A stretch of DNA of 64,000 nucleotides from positions 1,021,300 to 1,085,299 of the forward strand of contig NZ_JACJVJ010000002.1 of assembly GCF_014237875.1 (NCBI RefSeq). Direction: 5' to 3'. Positions 61,615-64,000 of the stretch are shown here, in pieces (positions within the stretch are counted from its first letter, which is position 1; every line of letters starts with the position of its first letter). This stretch comes from Parasphingopyxis marina. GTDB lineage: Bacteria; Pseudomonadota; Alphaproteobacteria; Sphingomonadales; Sphingomonadaceae. The position numbers and the translations under genes are program-made. The notes under the pieces are model-generated. The model did not search any database. It was not told where the DNA came from and saw only the letters and a program-made list of their open reading frames with translations.

Positions 61615-62922
61615 ATGACGGACGTTTTGCGGGTGGCGCTGGCCGGGCTCGGTACGGTGGGTGCCGGCGTGATCAAGCTGCTCGACGCCAATCGCGAACT
61701 GATCGAACGCCGGGCCGGGCGCCCGATCGAGGTCGTCGCCGTCTCCGCCCGCGATCGCAGCCGGGACCGCGGCGTCGATCTTTCGCGCTTCGCCTGGGAA
61801 GACGATCCCGCCGATCTCGCCGCGCGCGAGGATGTCGATTGCGTCGCCGAACTGATCGGCGGGGCGGACGGCTCCGCGCTCGCGCTCGCCCGCGATACGC
61901 TCGCCGCCGGCAAATCCTTCGTCACCGCCAACAAGGCGATGATCGCCCATCATGGCCTCGAACTCGCCGAAGCCGCCGAGAAAGCCAAGGTCGCGCTCAA
62001 ATACGAAGCGGCCGTGGCGGGCGGCATCCCGGTGATCAAGGGGCTCCGCGAAGGCGCGGCAGCGAACGAGATCACTTCGGTCTACGGCATCCTCAACGGC
62101 ACCTGCAATTACATCCTCACCGAAATGGAGGCGAAGGGCAGCGATTTCGCCGACGTCCTCGCCGAGGCCCAGCGGCTCGGCTATGCCGAAGCCGATCCGA
62201 CCTTCGACATCGACGGCATCGACGCGGCCCATAAGCTCGCGATCCTTGCCAGCCTCTCCTTCGGCACCGCGCTCGATTTCGATACCGTCGCGACCAGCGG
62301 CATCCGCCGCGTGATCGCCGAGGATATCCTCGAAGCGCGCGCGCTGGGCTTCAAGGTCCGGCTCGTCGGCACCGCGGAAGCGGCCGGCGGCAAACTGTTC
62401 CAGCGCGTCCATGCCTGCCTCGTCCCGCGCGATCATCCCCTCGCCCATGTCGCCGGCTCGCTCAACGCCATCGTCGCCCAGGGCAATTTCGTCGGGCGCT
62501 TGTTCTTCGAGGGCGCGGGCGCGGGCGAAGGCCCGACCGCCAGCGCGGTCGTCGCCGATCTCATCGACATCGCCCGCGGCGAATATGGCCCGGCCTTTGC
62601 GATGCCCCATGCCCGATTGACCCAGGCCGAAGCGATCGAGGCCGGGGACCGGCGCGGCCGGGCTTATCTGCGCTTCACCGTCCATGACCGGCCGGGCGTG
62701 CTGGCCGAGATCACCGCGGCGATGCGCGACGCGAATGTCTCGATCGAAAGCATGATCCAGCGCGGCGGCGCCGAGCCCAGCGAAGACAGCGACGATGTCG
62801 TCAGCCTGATTATCGTTACCCATGAAGGACCGGAACGCTGCGTCATCGATGCGCTCGAAAGGCTGAAGGGCGCGCAGAGCCTGGCCGGCGAACCGATGCT
62901 GATGCATATTCTGGACCTCTAG
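61615..62922 (+). CDS. hom: homoserine dehydrogenase
   Basis: A 435-residue NAD(P)-dependent enzyme for threonine and methionine synthesis. It has a Rossmann start (VALAGLGTVGAGV), the NGTCNYIL and ADPTFDIDGIDAAHKL catalytic segments (Lys and Asp), and a C-terminal ACT domain (about 355-435, with DRPGVLAEITAAM) for feedback by threonine. Single gene; divergent from the NTP transferase across 73 bases. Confidence 0.97.
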   Translation: MTDVLRVALAGLGTVGAGVIKLLDANRELIERRAGRPIEVVAVSARDRSRDRGVDLSRFAWEDDPADLAAREDVDCVAELIGGADGSALALARDTLAAGKSFVTANKAMIAHHGLELAEAAEKAKVALKYEAAVAGGIPVIKGLREGAAANEITSVYGILNGTCNYILTEMEAKGSDFADVLAEAQRLGYAEADPTFDIDGIDAAHKLAILASLSFGTALDFDTVATSGIRRVIAEDILEARALGFKVRLVGTAEAAGGKLFQRVHACLVPRDHPLAHVAGSLNAIVAQGNFVGRLFFEGAGAGEGPTASAVVADLIDIARGEYGPAFAMPHARLTQAEAIEAGDRRGRAYLRFTVHDRPGVLAEITAAMRDANVSIESMIQRGGAEPSEDSDDVVSLIIVTHEGPERCVIDALERLKGAQSLAGEPMLMHILDL

Positions 62923-62955
62923 GCCCCATAGCCGGAAAGCCCCTTCGGGGCGGCA

Positions 62956-64000
62956 TCAGGCCGCCGCGAACGGCTCCTCCTCCTCGCCCTCCGCGTCCAT
63001 CATCGCCTGCAGCATGCGGCGGCCGAGCACCGCGTTGCGATCCGACTTGATCATCAGCTCGTCGGGCGCGCCGCCCATCAGCCCGATCATCTTCTCGATC
63101 TCGACCGAGGCGAAAATATCTTCGTCGATCACGTCCGCCAGCCGCGCGCGCCGGGCCTCCGCCTCGCTGCGGTCGAGCGAGGCGAGGCCGAAGAAATAAT
63201 AGCAGCTGGTCGGTGTGGCCGGCGTCACCGCATGAAAGACACGGCTGATCTGGATCGCCTCGCCCGGCCGGTCGGGATCGCTTGCGGAATAGAAATGATC
63301 CCCGATCCCGGCGTGGAAGCCCGGCAGGTAGAAATCCATGCCGACCACCTGGTCGACCCGGAAACCCTCGCCCATCCGTTCGCGCAGCGAGGGAATCGGC
63401 GGCGCATCCTTGATATAGCGGCGGCTGCGCAGGATGCCGGGCTCCTGGCTCGTTTCCTCCGGGACGGTCGCATTTTCCAGATTGCCGATGCTCGACGCGT
63501 GCAGAAAGGCAAGGTGGGAAAGGTCGAGCAGATTGTCGTTGAGCAGCTGGTAGCGGCAGGCAACCTCGTGCGTGAACATCGGCACGGCGTGCATCGTCGG
63601 ATCCGCATAGCCGATCGCCTCGAGATCGGGGAGCTTCGCGGGATCCGCATTTTCCGGGTCGCCGGGCCAGATCCACAGCCACATCCCATGTTCGACAAGC
63701 GGATAGGTGGGAATCTGGTAGCTGCCCGGCACCACCTTCTGCGAGGGAATATCGGTGCATTTGCCGTCGGGCCCGAACGCGATGCCATGATAGCCGCAGA
63801 CGATATCGTCGCCCTTCACGCAGCTTTTGCCGAGCGGGAAATTGCGGTGCGGACAGCGCCCGCCGACCGCAACCGCCGTGCCGTCCGCCTTGCGGTACAG
63901 CGCGACCGGCATGCCGAGAATCGTCCGCGCGATCGGTTCGCTGCCCAGATCGGCGCTGAAACCCGCGACATACCAGCCATTCCTGACCGCAAAGGATCCC
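62956..64000 (-). CDS. Rieske aromatic ring-hydroxylating oxygenase alpha subunit, VanA-like, N-terminus cut by the window
   Basis: The frame stays open past 63912 (Met-Pro-Val-Ala) to the window end, and translated residues there (WYVAGFSADLGSEPIAR) fit the start of the Rieske family, so the true start lies beyond 64000. The 2Fe-2S centre is CPHR then CGYH in VCGYHGIAFG. The mononuclear iron site is in NDNLLDLSHLAFLH (Asp/His-x4-His). It resembles vanillate demethylase or similar monooxygenase oxygenase subunits. The reductase partner would lie outside. Convergent with hom. Confidence 0.85.
   Translation of the reverse strand, partial: GSFAVRNGWYVAGFSADLGSEPIARTILGMPVALYRKADGTAVAVGGRCPHRNFPLGKSCVKGDDIVCGYHGIAFGPDGKCTDIPSQKVVPGSYQIPTYPLVEHGMWLWIWPGDPENADPAKLPDLEAIGYADPTMHAVPMFTHEVACRYQLLNDNLLDLSHLAFLHASSIGNLENATVPEETSQEPGILRSRRYIKDAPPIPSLRERMGEGFRVDQVVGMDFYLPGFHAGIGDHFYSASDPDRPGEAIQISRVFHAVTPATPTSCYYFFGLASLDRSEAEARRARLADVIDEDIFASVEIEKMIGLMGGAPDELMIKSDRNAVLGRRMLQAMMDAEGEEEEPFAAA

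Noticed and set aside
62939-62951. GCCCC-TTC-GGGGC between hom and the Rieske gene
   Set aside because: The stem is short and lacks T-tracts on both sides; chance in this composition.
1-64000. Search for tRNA, rRNA, CRISPR, IS elements, prophage or plasmid genes
   Set aside because: None seen: no cloverleaf in the intergenic gaps, no regularly spaced repeats, and no transposase or integrase frame.

Overview
The window is a compact, GC-rich, almost fully coding chromosomal segment of an alphaproteobacterium, most probably a member of the Sphingomonadales. This is inferred from the DciA-DsbA-SMC block divergent to mutY, the alphaproteobacterial type of SerC, a SciP-type DUF1153 regulator, class I PHA synthase with a phasin, an AlkB pair, and REP-like hairpins with GTCA/TGAC ends. 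I see no rRNA, tRNA, CRISPR array, prophage, transposase or plasmid function, so this reads as core chromosome with a few accessory genes.

Layout. 1-4.2 kb: the end of a COQ7-type hydroxylase, a small secreted protein, dodecin, a hemerythrin-domain protein, a POT peptide transporter and a secreted glycerophosphodiester phosphodiesterase. 4.2-9.1 kb (minus): a DciA-like protein, a DsbA-like lipoprotein and SMC. 9.1-11.8 kb: mutY-nudC and a membrane-anchored cytochrome c. 11.8-13.4 kb (minus): a LOG-family protein and an extensin-family lipoprotein. 13.5-19.9 kb: serC, serA (separated by an inverted pair of REP hairpins), hisZ, a secreted esterase (minus) and purA. 20.2-23.2 kb: a secreted beta-helix protein, its partner diheme cytochrome, and a Rossmann-fold methyltransferase-like protein. 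23.3-27.2 kb (minus): two acidic secreted proteins and two transporters. 27.2-31.6 kb (minus): a tight dnaJ-yihY-fabI-GNAT-aroC run preceded by a textbook RpoH (sigma-32) promoter. 31.9-36.0 kb: a six-gene overlapping run of CDP-alcohol phosphatidyltransferase, PlsC, CdsA, a membrane protein, pdxH and phzF. 36-41 kb: a secreted caspase-family protein with three PPC-like domains, a serine hydrolase, a small anchored protein, a membrane protein and mnmA. 41-49.3 kb: sciP, a GlsB/YeaQ protein, a SIMPL protein, an RND adaptor-pump pair, DUF445 and an Asp-rich repeat protein. 49.4-56.6 kb: murA, a sulfotransferase, clpS, a phasin and phaC, alaC and DUF1232. 56.6-64 kb: a thioesterase, an anchored acidic protein, two tandem AlkB-like enzymes, a TIR-TM-LprI fusion protein, a nucleotidyltransferase, hom and a truncated Rieske oxygenase.

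How the parts work together. Much of the window is housekeeping: serine and threonine/methionine entry (serA, serC, hom), histidine (hisZ), aromatics (aroC), purines (purA), PLP (pdxH), fatty-acid and phospholipid synthesis (fabI, plsC, cdsA, CDP-AP), cell wall (murA), DNA repair and segregation (mutY, smc), tRNA modification (mnmA) and carbon storage (phaC with phasin).

The least explained parts are the TIR-TM-LprI protein (59713-60738), the beta-helix/diheme cytochrome pair (20227-22460), the PPC-caspase protein (35967-37922), the phospholipid-type operon whose first enzyme has a non-canonical active-site motif (31852-34557), and several perfect or near-perfect dyads in promoter regions (41486-41504, 43361-43380, 52926-52989, 54910-54951). 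The TIR fusion is the best candidate for an undescribed sensing or defence module.
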